From: an uncultured Eggerthellaceae bacterium
GTDB taxonomy: Bacteria > Actinomycetota > Coriobacteriia > Coriobacteriales > Eggerthellaceae
NCBI GenBank assembly: GCA_946618265.1
Contig: CAMOLA010000056.1
Span: 1-13,791, forward strand
DNA: 13,791 nt
Direction of reading: 5' to 3'
A model generated the notes under the pieces. That model was not told the DNA's origin. It saw only the letters and a program-made list of their open reading frames with translations, and did no database searches. Each line of letters starts with the position of its first letter. Position 1 is the stretch's first letter. Below are positions 1 to 6,638 of the stretch, piece after piece. The position numbers were made by a program, and so were the translations under genes.

Positions 1-75
1 CGCGACGTCGCGCCGCCAGTCGGCCGGCGTGACGGTAGGGATTGTCGAAGAATCCAAGGGGGTCCCTTTCTCGCG
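1..75. other. window-edge segment, probably the 3' end of a plus-strand gene plus intergenic DNA
   Basis: This is too short to assign. One plus-strand frame closes at a TGA at 30-32. Another stays open to the TAA at 97-99 inside the adjacent palindrome, and a minus-strand frame opening in that palindrome runs off the edge. Positions 56-68 hold AAGGG-GGT-CCCTT, which resembles the hairpin behind the Ro-like gene (5022-5053). Both are preceded by ATTGTCG (41-47 and 5016-5022). That similarity favours reading about 33-75 as a transcription-end region, so a converging plus-strand gene probably ends near position 32. The identity of that gene cannot be told. Confidence 0.3.
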
Positions 76-76
76 A

Positions 77-107
77 ATGATACATTACCTCTGAGGTAAT
101 GTATCAT
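77..107. repeat. dispersed palindrome, copy 1
   Basis: Two 15-base arms (77-91 and 93-107) are perfectly complementary around one central base. The sequence reads ATGATACATTACCTC, T, then the reverse complement of the arm. It directly abuts the TAG stop codon of the ModD-like gene (108-110, minus strand). It shares eight further upstream bases, TTCTCGCG (68-75), with copy 2. No T tract follows on either strand, so it is not a classical intrinsic terminator, although the RNA would fold into a strong hairpin. Confidence 0.9.
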
Positions 108-950
108 CTACCGTGCGGTCATGCGCACGCTCATGTCGAGGGGCTTGGCGGTGAACAGCGCGGTCGTGGCCAGGCCGTCGACGCCGGTCGCGGCGTATTC
201 GGCGGCGTTGGCGGGGTTGATGCCGCCGGCGGCGATGAGCGTGACGCGCGGGTCCACGGCGCGCAGCTCCCTGACGAGCACGGAGAGTTCGGTGGCGGGC
301 ACCTTGTCGAACTGGATGCCGTCGACGCCGGCCTTCGCCAGCACGCGCGCCTGGTCGGCGGACGCCTCGACGAAAAGCTTCTTCTCGATGCAGCGGCTGC
401 GGAATTCGGGGATGCGGCGCACGAACTCGTCGAAACCGCCCAGGAACTCCATGTGGTGGTCGAACACGAGCACTGTCTCGGAGAGGCCCAGGCGGTGGGG
501 GAACGCGCCGCCTAGCATGACGGCCTCGACCAGCAGGTCCTTGCAGCCGGGCATGCTCTTGCGCGTGGTGAGCACCTCGCAGCGCGGGTTGACCGCGTGC
601 ACGGCCTCGACCATGCCGCGCGTCTTCGTGGCCACGGCGGACAGGTGGTCGAGCAGGTTGAGCCCCACCTTCCACACCTGGTGCAGCTGGCCAGCCGTGC
701 CGCGCACCGAGACGATGGCCTCGCCGGGCTCGGCATGCTCGCCGGGCTTGCGCAGCACTTCGGCTTTGCACCCGGCTGTCCGCGCGAGGCGGGCGACCTC
801 GTCGGCGCCGGCGACCACGCACGCTTCGCGCGAGAAGTACTCCATCTCGCCGGGCGCGTCGCCGATCCCCAGGACCTCGCTGGTCAAATCGACGTACGGC
901 ACGTCCTCGGCCATGAAGTAGTCCAGGCGGGCATCGGATATGCGTACCAT
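108..950 (-). CDS. modD: ModD-like nicotinate-nucleotide pyrophosphorylase family protein
   Basis: This 280-residue protein belongs to the quinolinate phosphoribosyltransferase (NadC) fold family. The match is to the ModD branch, found in molybdate-transport loci, rather than NadC proper. An N-terminal EDVPYVDLT segment (about residues 15-23) corresponds to the NadC/ModD start motif. TTRKSMPGCKDL (about 128-139) and PHRLGLSETVLVFDHH (about 151-166) carry the basic residues that bind phosphate and PRPP in the family. The C-terminal AAGGINPANAAEYAATGVDGL is the second phosphate-binding strand and loop. The start at 950 is supported by AGGAG seven to eleven bases upstream. No modABC genes lie beside it, so the molybdenum role is known for the family only. 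The exact substrate is not established for ModD proteins. The repeat palindrome starts right behind its stop codon. Confidence 0.85.
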   Translation of the reverse strand: MVRISDARLDYFMAEDVPYVDLTSEVLGIGDAPGEMEYFSREACVVAGADEVARLARTAGCKAEVLRKPGEHAEPGEAIVSVRGTAGQLHQVWKVGLNLLDHLSAVATKTRGMVEAVHAVNPRCEVLTTRKSMPGCKDLLVEAVMLGGAFPHRLGLSETVLVFDHHMEFLGGFDEFVRRIPEFRSRCIEKKLFVEASADQARVLAKAGVDGIQFDKVPATELSVLVRELRAVDPRVTLIAAGGINPANAAEYAATGVDGLATTALFTAKPLDMSVRMTAR

Positions 951-1110
951 GTAATCTCCTCGGGAACGAATTCGGTAATCCTAGTTATGTGCTTTGCTGA
1001 ATAAAGCGTTAGCAGCGAATAATTAATTGTTTCAGTATAAGATGCGTTCGAGAATAGATGCGAAAAAACGCTCTATCTCGGGCAAATTACCAGAAAAGCG
1101 AAGCTTAAAT

Positions 1111-1135
1111 CATAAAAGGGACTGTCCCTTTTATG
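1111..1135. repeat. perfect inverted repeat, hairpin in the gap between methyltransferase and ModD-like gene
   Basis: Twelve-base arms CATAAAAGGGAC and GTCCCTTTTATG flank a single T. In RNA a realistic fold is GGGA-CTG-TCCC with A/T pairs below, ending in TTTT on either strand. It could therefore act as a weak bidirectional terminator. The AAGGG/CCCTT heart recurs at 56-68 and 5031-5045. It lies in the 242-bp gap 951-1192, which holds no other gene I can support. Confidence 0.7.
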
Positions 1136-1183
1136 ACGAAGGATCTTGCGCATTACGGTTTACCCAGGTCACCGCTTCTCGCG

Positions 1184-1216
1184 AATGATACATTACCTCT
1201 GAGGTAATGTATCATT
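1184..1216. repeat. dispersed palindrome, copy 2 (overlaps the methyltransferase 3' end)
   Basis: A 33-base palindrome whose central 31 bases are identical to copy 1, with an extra A/T pair at the ends. On the minus strand it encodes N-D-T-L-P-Q-R and the TAA stop codon of the methyltransferase (1193-1195). The eight preceding plus-strand bases (TTCTCGCG, 1176-1183) also match copy 1, so the duplicated unit is about 40 bp. Confidence 0.9.
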
Positions 1217-1828
1217 CCGGGCGATGATGGCGAGGTGGCCTTTCTCGGGGATGCGCTCGACTTGCTCGACGACGAGGCCGGCCTGGGCAAGCGCCGTCTC
1301 CAGGATGACGGGCGTGTGCATCTCCATGCCGGGGATCTGCTCGGCCAGCTTGAGCGCCTCGGGGTCGCATCCGTCGTCCTCGTTGCACACGAGGAAGCGC
1401 CCACCGGGCTTCAACACGCGCTTCACCTCGGCAAATGCCCGAGTCAAGTCCCAGTAGTACGTCGTTTCGAACGCCGTCACCACGTCGAACGTCGAATCGG
1501 GCAGCGGAAGCGCCGACGAGTCGCCTTCGAGCACCTCGCAGCGGCCCCCCGCGATGGCGTCGGCGTTGTGGTCGCTCGAAGCCTGCACGCTGACGGGCGA
1601 GTAGTCGACGCCAGTCACGTGCCCGCTCGGCGCCAGCGCGAGCAGCCGCGCGATGTTGGCGCCGCCCCCGCAGCCGATATCGAGCGCGCGAGCGTCCGCG
1701 TCGACGGGAAGGAACGACAGCCCCCAGTTCGCGAGCTCTTCGTGATGGCCGCCGTTCATGCGTTCGAGCAGCTTGAAGCCGTCTTCGCCCTGCGGTTTCT
1801 CGGGATGTCCTGCTGGTACTTCTGCCAT
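1193..1828 (-). CDS. class I SAM-dependent methyltransferase (UbiE/type 11 fold)
   Basis: This 211-residue protein has the Rossmann-type methyltransferase core. Motif I is ALDIGCGGGANIARLL (about residues 48-63), which contacts S-adenosylmethionine. Motif II is around TGVDYSPVSV, an acidic turn EGDSSALPLPDSTFDVVTAFET follows, and RVLKPGGRFLV gives the conserved post-motif strand. The small-molecule or macromolecular acceptor cannot be told. The start at 1828 has GGAGG six bases upstream and a promoter about 35 bases upstream. The last seven codons and the stop lie inside palindrome copy 2, so the natural C-terminus of this lineage was probably near ...HLAIIAR and the tail is repeat-derived. 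It is transcribed in the same direction as the WYL regulator 90 bp upstream, but seems to have its own promoter. Confidence 0.9.
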   Translation of the reverse strand: MAEVPAGHPEKPQGEDGFKLLERMNGGHHEELANWGLSFLPVDADARALDIGCGGGANIARLLALAPSGHVTGVDYSPVSVQASSDHNADAIAGGRCEVLEGDSSALPLPDSTFDVVTAFETTYYWDLTRAFAEVKRVLKPGGRFLVCNEDDGCDPEALKLAEQIPGMEMHTPVILETALAQAGLVVEQVERIPEKGHLAIIARNDTLPQR

Positions 1829-1862
1829 GATGCGCCTCCGTTACTTGATGCTTCGAGTCTTT

Positions 1863-1893
1863 ATTATAGATGCAATTTTCAGGCGAAAGGCAA
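1863..1893 (-). promoter_or_regulatory. candidate sigma-70 promoter of the methyltransferase gene
   Basis: On the minus strand a perfect TATAAT lies at 1868-1863, with TTGCCT at 1893-1888 as a possible -35 box, 19 bases apart. The predicted transcript would start about 28 bases before the ATG at 1828. The -10 match is strong; the -35 and spacing are weak. Confidence 0.55.
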
Positions 1894-1918
1894 AAGGCGA
1901 AAGGGCGGGCCGCGCGGC

Positions 1919-3106
1919 CTATTCCGCTGGTGCGCCGCAGGCGTCGAGGGCTGCTTGTAGGAAGGATCGGTAGGCTCCCGTCATGGCCTCGTAATCTGCG
2001 ACGAGCTGGGCGTGCGACTTGCCGGTGCACAGGCGCGCCCACGGCTGCGCCTTCACGGTGAGGGCGTCGGGCGGTGCGACGATGCGCACCTGCCCGCCCG
2101 TTCCCGCGAGCCACCGGAAAAACGTCGGCGACTGCGCGATGGTCACGCACGTGTCGGCCGTGGCGTTCTTGCTGCCGGGGTCGCCGCGGAAATTCGCGAA
2201 CTCGAGCCCGAACCCGAACAGGTCGAACACCTCGTTGGTGCGCTCGGCGCCGACGCGCAGGAAAACCGTGCGCGCGATGCCGCCGAACATCTGCACCGAG
2301 CGGCGCATGCGACGGGCGGCCGTGCGCCTGGCCTCGGCGACTTCCTCGCACGCATCGGCGCGCTCAGCTGAGACGCGTGCGAACCGCATGCGGTCGATGC
2401 GGCTGCGCATCACGCGCTGGCCGTGGCGCCAGGGCGTCGCGCTGTATGATTCCAGGTAGTAGTTGCCATCGGAGAAGAACAGCGCGATGGGCGTCTCGAC
2501 GCGCAGCGTGTCGCCCGAATCGCCCGGCAGCGCGATCTGGCTCCCGTCGAAGTCGTTGAACGTGTACTCGAATTCCACCTTGCGGTCCTCGCGCAGCGCC
2601 TGCGCTATGGCATCGCAGGCGTCGAGCACGGCCGCGCGGCCCTCGGCCTCCATGCGCTGCACGACGTGCACGTCGCCTATCAGGTGGTATTCCTCGTGGG
2701 TCGACACCATGCCGAGCAGCGCCTCCTGAAGGTCCGCGCTTTCTTCGGGCGTGAGGAACCTCGAGGACTGTACGGCGTTGAACAGCAGGCGCACGTGAGC
2801 GGGCGCGAGCGCGGCGCCCTCGCACCATGAGCCGGAGGGGCTGGTGCGGAAGGCGTATCCCAAAGCGGGGAAGCGGCGGAGCGCGGCGATGTCGGCGTTG
2901 AGCGTGTTCTCGGCGGGCGCCACGTCGTCGCCGAACCGCGCGGCCAGCACGAGCCGGATGTCGGCGTTGCTCAGGCGGTGGTCGGCGTCGCTGAGCGTCT
3001 TCAGGATCTCGGCCACGCACAACAGCCGCTCGCGCGCGTTGTCGCAGCGCAGGCTATCGGGCAGCAGACGTGCGTATTCCCGTGCGGTTTCGGGGGTGAT
3101 GCTCAT
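1919..3106 (-). CDS. WYL-domain transcriptional regulator (helix-turn-helix / WYL / WCX)
   Basis: This 395-residue protein has the three-part layout of WYL regulators. A winged helix occupies about residues 22-98 (SNADIRLVLAARFGD and NTLNADIAALRRF look like the helix pair). The WYL domain spans about 160-245, with TPIALFFSDGNYYLESY and RSRIDRM matching the conserved strands. A WCX-like C-terminal domain spans about 275-375. WYL domains sense nucleic-acid or nucleotide ligands in several described systems. GGAGG precedes the start at 3106. It is divergent from the Ro-like gene across a 472-bp gap that holds an operator-like palindrome and the candidate RNA. In other bacteria Ro60/RNA-repair loci often carry a dedicated regulator, so control of the Ro-like operon is a fair inference, though not shown here. 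Confidence 0.85.
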   Translation of the reverse strand: MSITPETAREYARLLPDSLRCDNARERLLCVAEILKTLSDADHRLSNADIRLVLAARFGDDVAPAENTLNADIAALRRFPALGYAFRTSPSGSWCEGAALAPAHVRLLFNAVQSSRFLTPEESADLQEALLGMVSTHEEYHLIGDVHVVQRMEAEGRAAVLDACDAIAQALREDRKVEFEYTFNDFDGSQIALPGDSGDTLRVETPIALFFSDGNYYLESYSATPWRHGQRVMRSRIDRMRFARVSAERADACEEVAEARRTAARRMRRSVQMFGGIARTVFLRVGAERTNEVFDLFGFGLEFANFRGDPGSKNATADTCVTIAQSPTFFRWLAGTGGQVRIVAPPDALTVKAQPWARLCTGKSHAQLVADYEAMTGAYRSFLQAALDACGAPAE

Positions 3107-3314
3107 GATGCCTCCGTTCGAGTGCGGCGTTTGCGCTTGTTCTGGCGCATGTCCGTGGCGAGGGTCGTGATCGCGATTCGCTGCTGGGCGTTTTGCGCTA
3201 GTTTTGGCCCGCCCATCGCCGACCTGGGGCTATGCGCCTGTTCGGCGAAACAAGTGCATAATACGGTCGATTCGGTTTCCCATCTTAGCTCAAAGTTGGC
3301 CTTTTATTTGAAAA

Positions 3315-3334
3315 CACCTTAAATATTTGAGGTG
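3315..3334. promoter_or_regulatory. operator-like palindrome in the WYL/Ro-like divergent gap
   Basis: Twenty bases form CACCT-T-AAATATTT-G-AGGTG, a palindrome with a single mismatched pair. It sits in an AT-rich patch (about 3296-3332) inside otherwise GC-rich DNA, about 40 bases upstream of the likely -10 box of the rightward transcript. Position and symmetry suit a dimeric regulator binding site; the WYL protein encoded next door is the obvious candidate. TTGGCC (3296-3301) and TTAAAT (3319-3324) could also form a weak promoter here. Confidence 0.45.
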
Positions 3335-3375
3335 ATTCGCGCTTTCGCGTCCTGGAACGGTGCGTGCCCGCCGCG

Positions 3376-3381
3376 TATTCT
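3376..3381 (+). promoter_or_regulatory. possible -10 box for the candidate RNA / Ro-like transcript
   Basis: TATTCT at 3376-3381 matches four of six consensus bases. TGGAAC at 3353-3358 lies 17 bases upstream as a poor -35. A transcript would begin near 3388, close to the 5' strand of the long stem. The call is weak by sequence alone and gains from position. Confidence 0.3.
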
Positions 3382-3382
3382 A

Positions 3383-3517
3383 TGGTCATGCGAGGCGGCC
3401 AGCATCGCAGGGGGCGGTTACTTCCCACCCATTTCAAATTGCTTGCGTTGGGAGACGCAAGGTCCCTCGGAAGAGGGACAACCGCTTCCGATACCATCTG
3501 GCCGCCACGCACGATCA
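3383..3517 (+). ncRNA. candidate Y-RNA-like structured RNA upstream of the Ro-like gene
   Basis: The 135-base segment folds by inspection. Its two ends (3383-3402 and 3498-3517) pair over 20 positions with 18 pairs, one of them G-U, and two 1x1 mismatches at 3388/3512 and 3393/3507. Inside an asymmetric internal loop (3403-3409 and 3490-3497) a second stem, 3410-3419 with 3480-3489, has 10 pairs including two G-U. The head carries two abutting hairpins: CTTGCGT-tgggag-ACGCAAG (3442-3461) and GTCCCTC-ggaa-GAGGGAC (3462-3479, a GNRA loop). Bacterial Ro proteins bind Y RNAs whose 5' and 3' ends form a long stem with small mismatches, and these are encoded next to the ro gene in several species (established for Deinococcus and others). 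It could instead be a structured 5' leader of the Ro-like mRNA, since no terminator separates the two. Confidence 0.55.
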
Positions 3518-3578
3518 GACCCGGCGGAAAGCCGCGGCGATGACGGTCCATGTGGCGCGAAAACGAAAGGAGGAGCCA

Positions 3579-5012
3579 ATGGCAACGTTCAACACGAAGG
3601 CGGAGGGCATGAAGACGACCAACCGGTGCGGGCATGCGGCCTACAAGCTGGCAGCGCGCGAGGAGCTCATGTCGGAAGTGCTGACGAGTTTCGTCTGCGA
3701 GCCCAAGTTCTACGGCGACACGACGCCGCGCATGGTCGAGCTCGCGCGCGAACTGGCCCGGACCGACGGCCTGTTCGTCGCCAAGCTGGCGCTGTACGCG
3801 CGCACGGTGATGAACATGCGCTCTTCCTCGCACGTCTTGTGCGCGGTCCTCGCCCACGAGGTGAAGGGCGAGCGGTTCGTGCGCCAGGCGGTTCGCGCCT
3901 GCGTGGTCCGCGGCGATGACGTCACCGAGATGCTCGCGGCCTATTTCGCGCTGTTCCCGGGCGAGGCGCTGCCCAACAGCCTGCGCCGCGGCCTGCGCGA
4001 CGCGCTCGACGCGATGGACGACTACTCGCTGGCGAAGTATCGGATGGAAGGTCGTACGGTCACGATGGCCGATGCCGTCAAACTGTGCCATCCCCATCGT
4101 CGCGAGGCCACGCGCGCCCTGCTTGAGGGCGATTTGGCCAAGCCGATGAGCTGGGAAACCGAGCTCTCGGCGCACGGCAACACGGCTGAAGTGTGGGAGC
4201 GCCTGCTCGCAGAGGACGCCGTTCCCTACATGGCGCTGCTTCGCAACCTGCGAAACCTGCTGAGGGTCAAACCGGCCAATTTCGACCTGGCGCTCGAGCG
4301 TTTGGCCGATCCGGCTGCCGTCGCGAAGTCGCGTCAGCTGCCGTTTCGCTTCTGGTCTGCTTACAAGTCGGTCGAGCAGCTGGCATCGGGCAAGACGCTG
4401 GCGGCGCTCAGCCGGGCGTTGGACGCCTCGGTCGCAAATTACCCGACTCTGAGAGGCCGTACCGTCGTGGCGGTGGACGTTTCCGGCTCGATGGATTGGT
4501 GTACGGTATCGGAGCACAGCAGCGTCAAGTGCTCGGAAGTCGCGATGATGCTGGCAGCTTGCCTGGTCCGCCTGTCGGAGGACTGCTGGATGTACGTGTT
4601 CTCGGACGATGCGTGGCGCGTGCCGGTCGTGGCAGGCGCAAGCGTGCTCGATACCATGAAGGCGATGGAGTTCACCGCGGGCTGCACTAATCCGGAGGCG
4701 GTGTTCGAGGCAATGGAGCGCGATGGCGTCGATTGCGACCGCGTCGTGTTCCTCTCGGACTTCGAGGTGAACCGTCCGTTCCGTCGTGAGAGGGGCACGT
4801 TCCAAACATGTGCGGATCGCCTGCGCAAGCGGGTCGGTCATCGGGTGTGGCTGCATGCTTTCGACATGGCCGGTTTCGGCACGACCCAGTTCGCCGGCAG
4901 CGATACGACGTTTGCTGCCGGCTGGAGTGACAAGCTGCTGAGTTTCGCCGCTCTGGCGGAGGCCGGCATGGGCAGCATGGTCGATGCCGTGGACGCGCTC
5001 GAGGTGGCCTAG
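3579..5012 (+). CDS. rsr: Ro60-like RNA-binding protein (TROVE domain plus VWA domain)
   Basis: This 477-residue protein matches the bacterial Ro60 (Rsr) layout. A helical-repeat TROVE ring occupies about residues 15-285 (for example KFYGDTTPRMVELARELA, LAKYRMEGRTVTMADAVKLCHP). A von Willebrand factor A domain follows from about 295. The metal site (MIDAS) is intact: D300, S302 and S304 in DVSGSMD, T370 in GCTNPE, D394 in FLSDFE. Ro proteins bind misfolded RNAs in the ring cavity and Y RNAs on its outer surface, and help RNA turnover or survival under stress. The start at 3579 is chosen for AAAGGAGGAG ending four bases upstream; an in-frame ATG at 3360 lies inside the structured RNA and lacks a comparable site. 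It is followed by a strong hairpin, so it is probably monocistronic, or co-transcribed only with the upstream RNA. Confidence 0.9.
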   Translation: MATFNTKAEGMKTTNRCGHAAYKLAAREELMSEVLTSFVCEPKFYGDTTPRMVELARELARTDGLFVAKLALYARTVMNMRSSSHVLCAVLAHEVKGERFVRQAVRACVVRGDDVTEMLAAYFALFPGEALPNSLRRGLRDALDAMDDYSLAKYRMEGRTVTMADAVKLCHPHRREATRALLEGDLAKPMSWETELSAHGNTAEVWERLLAEDAVPYMALLRNLRNLLRVKPANFDLALERLADPAAVAKSRQLPFRFWSAYKSVEQLASGKTLAALSRALDASVANYPTLRGRTVVAVDVSGSMDWCTVSEHSSVKCSEVAMMLAACLVRLSEDCWMYVFSDDAWRVPVVAGASVLDTMKAMEFTAGCTNPEAVFEAMERDGVDCDRVVFLSDFEVNRPFRRERGTFQTCADRLRKRVGHRVWLHAFDMAGFGTTQFAGSDTTFAAGWSDKLLSFAALAEAGMGSMVDAVDALEVA

Positions 5013-5021
5013 GCGATTGTC

Positions 5022-5053
5022 GGTGACGGAAAGGGGGGTCCCTTTCCGTCACC
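5022..5053 (+). terminator. 14-bp hairpin behind the Ro-like gene
   Basis: GGTGACGGAAAGGG (5022-5035) and CCCTTTCCGTCACC (5040-5053) pair perfectly over a four-base loop GGGT, nine bases past the stop codon. There is no U tract, so it may be a 3' stabilising or Rho-assisted element rather than a classical terminator. The AAGGG...CCCTT part belongs to a motif also seen at 56-68 and 1116-1130. Confidence 0.7.
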
Positions 5054-5123
5054 ATGAGGCGTTCCGCGATGGAAACGTGCGTGGATGTCAACGGGCGGGG
5101 GACAAGGGCGGCGGCAAAACGCT

Positions 5124-5129
5124 TACAAT
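5124..5129 (+). promoter_or_regulatory. possible -10 box upstream of the CCA-adding enzyme gene
   Basis: TACAAT stands in a locally AT-rich patch. GGGACA (5099-5104) is 19 bases upstream and shares only ACA with the consensus -35. It is the best candidate in the 210-bp gap but weak. Confidence 0.3.
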
Positions 5130-5223
5130 TCATAGTGTGATAGAGCGGGGACGCGCAGGCGCGGGCCCCGAATGGGCGGCGGTCCGGCGGGCTGCTGCCC
5201 TGCAGATGTTTGGCGGTGGTTGG

Positions 5224-6615
5224 ATGGAAGAGATGCTGAAAGACCGATTCGACATGATGGCGGCGAAGGTGCCCGCGTCGGCGGCGGCCGTGATGTCCGA
5301 GCTCGCGGACGCGGGTTTCGAGGCGTACGTCGTCGGCGGTTGCGTGCGCGATGCGCTGTTGGGGAAAGAACCCCACGACTGGGACATGACCACCAACGCG
5401 ACGCCCGACCAGATGAAGGCGGCGGTCAGCTTCCCCTCGATCGACACGGGCTTGAAGCACGGTACGGTCACGTTCGTCGTGGACCACGAGCCCATCGAAG
5501 TGACCACGTTCCGAACTGATGGCGCGTATTCCGACGGACGCCATCCCGATTCGGTGTCGTTCGCCACGCGACTCGAGGACGACTTGTCGCGGCGGGACTT
5601 CACGGTCAACGCCATGGCGTGGTCGCCCGAGGTCGGCCTGGTCGATCCGTTCGGCGGCGCATCCGACCTCGAGGCCAAGGTGCTGCGCTGCGTGGGCGAT
5701 GCCGATCGGCGGTTTTCCGAGGATGGCCTGCGCGTCATGCGCGCGCTGCGGTTCGCGGCCGTGTACGGCTTTCGCATCGAGGAAGGCACGGCGCGCGCTG
5801 CCCACGACAAGAAGTGGATGCTCGACGCGGTGTCGGCGGAACGCATCTGCACCGAGCTCACCAAGATGATGGCGGCGCCCGACGGCGCGCACCTGGCGTC
5901 GATCGTCAAGGAGTTCGCCGACGTCATGATGCAGATCATGCCCGAGCTGGAGCCGACGTACGGCATGGACCAGCAAAATCCCCATCACGATCGCGACTGT
6001 TGGACGCACATGGTTGACACGATGGCGGACGTCGAGGCCGATTCGACCTTGCGGTTGACGGCGTTGCTCCATGACGTGGGCAAGCCGGTCGTGAAGCGGG
6101 TCGGGCCCGATGGCATAGCGCATTACAAGGGCCATGCCCCCGAGGGCGCCTGCATAGTCGAGGCGCTGCTGCGTCGGCTGAAGTTTCCGCGCAAGACGAT
6201 CGACGAGGTGTATTTCCTGGTCATGCAGCACGATAGCTGGCCGTCACCCACCAAGCGATCGGCGCGGCGGTTCCTGGCGCGGTGCGGCGACGAGCAGACT
6301 GCGCGCAAGCTGCTCGCGCTCATGAAGGCCGACCGCAAGGCCCATGCGCCCGGGTCGGTGAGCGGCAAGTTCGCCGAGCTCGATGACTTCGAGGTGCTCA
6401 TGAACGCCGAGCTGAACGAGGAGACGGCGTTTGCGGTCAAGGACCTGGCGATCAGCGGCGCCGATTTGATGGAACGCGGCTGGGAGGAAGGCCCTGCGCT
6501 CGGCGCCGAGCTTGAGCGGCTGTTCGGCCTCGTGCTTGCCGACGAGCTGCCCAACGAACGCGCGGCGCTGCTCGCCGCGCTACACGAGCCGAATGATACA
6601 GTACCTCAGAGGTAA
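5224..6615 (+). CDS. cca: CCA-adding tRNA nucleotidyltransferase with HD domain
   Basis: The protein is about 463 residues, within the usual 440-480 range. It adds or repairs the 3' CCA end of tRNAs in the cytoplasm. The class II nucleotidyltransferase head shows VVGGCVRDALLG, then DWDMTTNA with the two metal-binding aspartates, then RRDFTVNAMAW and FSEDGLRVMRALRFA (RNA-binding and nucleotide-selection helices). The C-terminal half has an HD phosphohydrolase domain (CWTHMVDTM, then LTALLHDVGKP). The start is uncertain: in-frame ATGs at 5206, 5224, 5233 and 5254 all have weak Shine-Dalgarno sites; 5224 is chosen as a compromise and all keep the whole catalytic core. The last seven residues (NDTVPQR) and the TAA come from palindrome copy 3. 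It is followed at 99 bases by the metallo-beta-lactamase-fold gene on the same strand. Confidence 0.92.
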   Translation: MEEMLKDRFDMMAAKVPASAAAVMSELADAGFEAYVVGGCVRDALLGKEPHDWDMTTNATPDQMKAAVSFPSIDTGLKHGTVTFVVDHEPIEVTTFRTDGAYSDGRHPDSVSFATRLEDDLSRRDFTVNAMAWSPEVGLVDPFGGASDLEAKVLRCVGDADRRFSEDGLRVMRALRFAAVYGFRIEEGTARAAHDKKWMLDAVSAERICTELTKMMAAPDGAHLASIVKEFADVMMQIMPELEPTYGMDQQNPHHDRDCWTHMVDTMADVEADSTLRLTALLHDVGKPVVKRVGPDGIAHYKGHAPEGACIVEALLRRLKFPRKTIDEVYFLVMQHDSWPSPTKRSARRFLARCGDEQTARKLLALMKADRKAHAPGSVSGKFAELDDFEVLMNAELNEETAFAVKDLAISGADLMERGWEEGPALGAELERLFGLVLADELPNERAALLAALHEPNDTVPQR

Positions 6616-6624
6616 TGTATCATT
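6592..6624. repeat. dispersed palindrome, copy 3 (overlaps the cca 3' end)
   Basis: Same 33-base palindrome as copies 1 and 2, but the left arm has G at 6601 where they have T, while the right arm keeps the old A. This leaves one mismatched pair. It provides N-D-T-V-P-Q-R and TAA to the CCA-adding enzyme. The central base is A on the gene-sense strand, as it is on the sense strand of the modD-like and methyltransferase genes. Confidence 0.9.
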
Positions 6625-6638
6625 ATGGTAGCGCTTGC

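Noticed and set aside
77..107. Classical Rho-independent terminator
   Set aside because: The hairpin is strong but no T tract follows on either strand, and the same sequence occurs inside coding regions.
3360..3512. Pairing of GTGCGT (3360-3365) with ACGCAC (3507-3512)
   Set aside because: It needs a 28-base bulge and competes with the continuous helix 3383-3402/3498-3517, which is far better.
3383..3517. A known riboswitch class (cobalamin, TPP, c-di-GMP, Moco)
   Set aside because: None of the conserved boxes I know for these classes is present, and the downstream gene is not a typical target.
3360..3578. N-terminal extension of the Ro-like protein
   Set aside because: The extension is the translation of the structured RNA segment, arginine-rich and unlike the family start. 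AAAGGAGGAG supports 3579.
3285..4856. Long minus-strand frames opposite the Ro-like and cca genes
   Set aside because: They are antisense shadows in GC-rich DNA with histidine- and arginine-rich translations and no family motifs, whereas the plus-strand products have intact active-site motifs.
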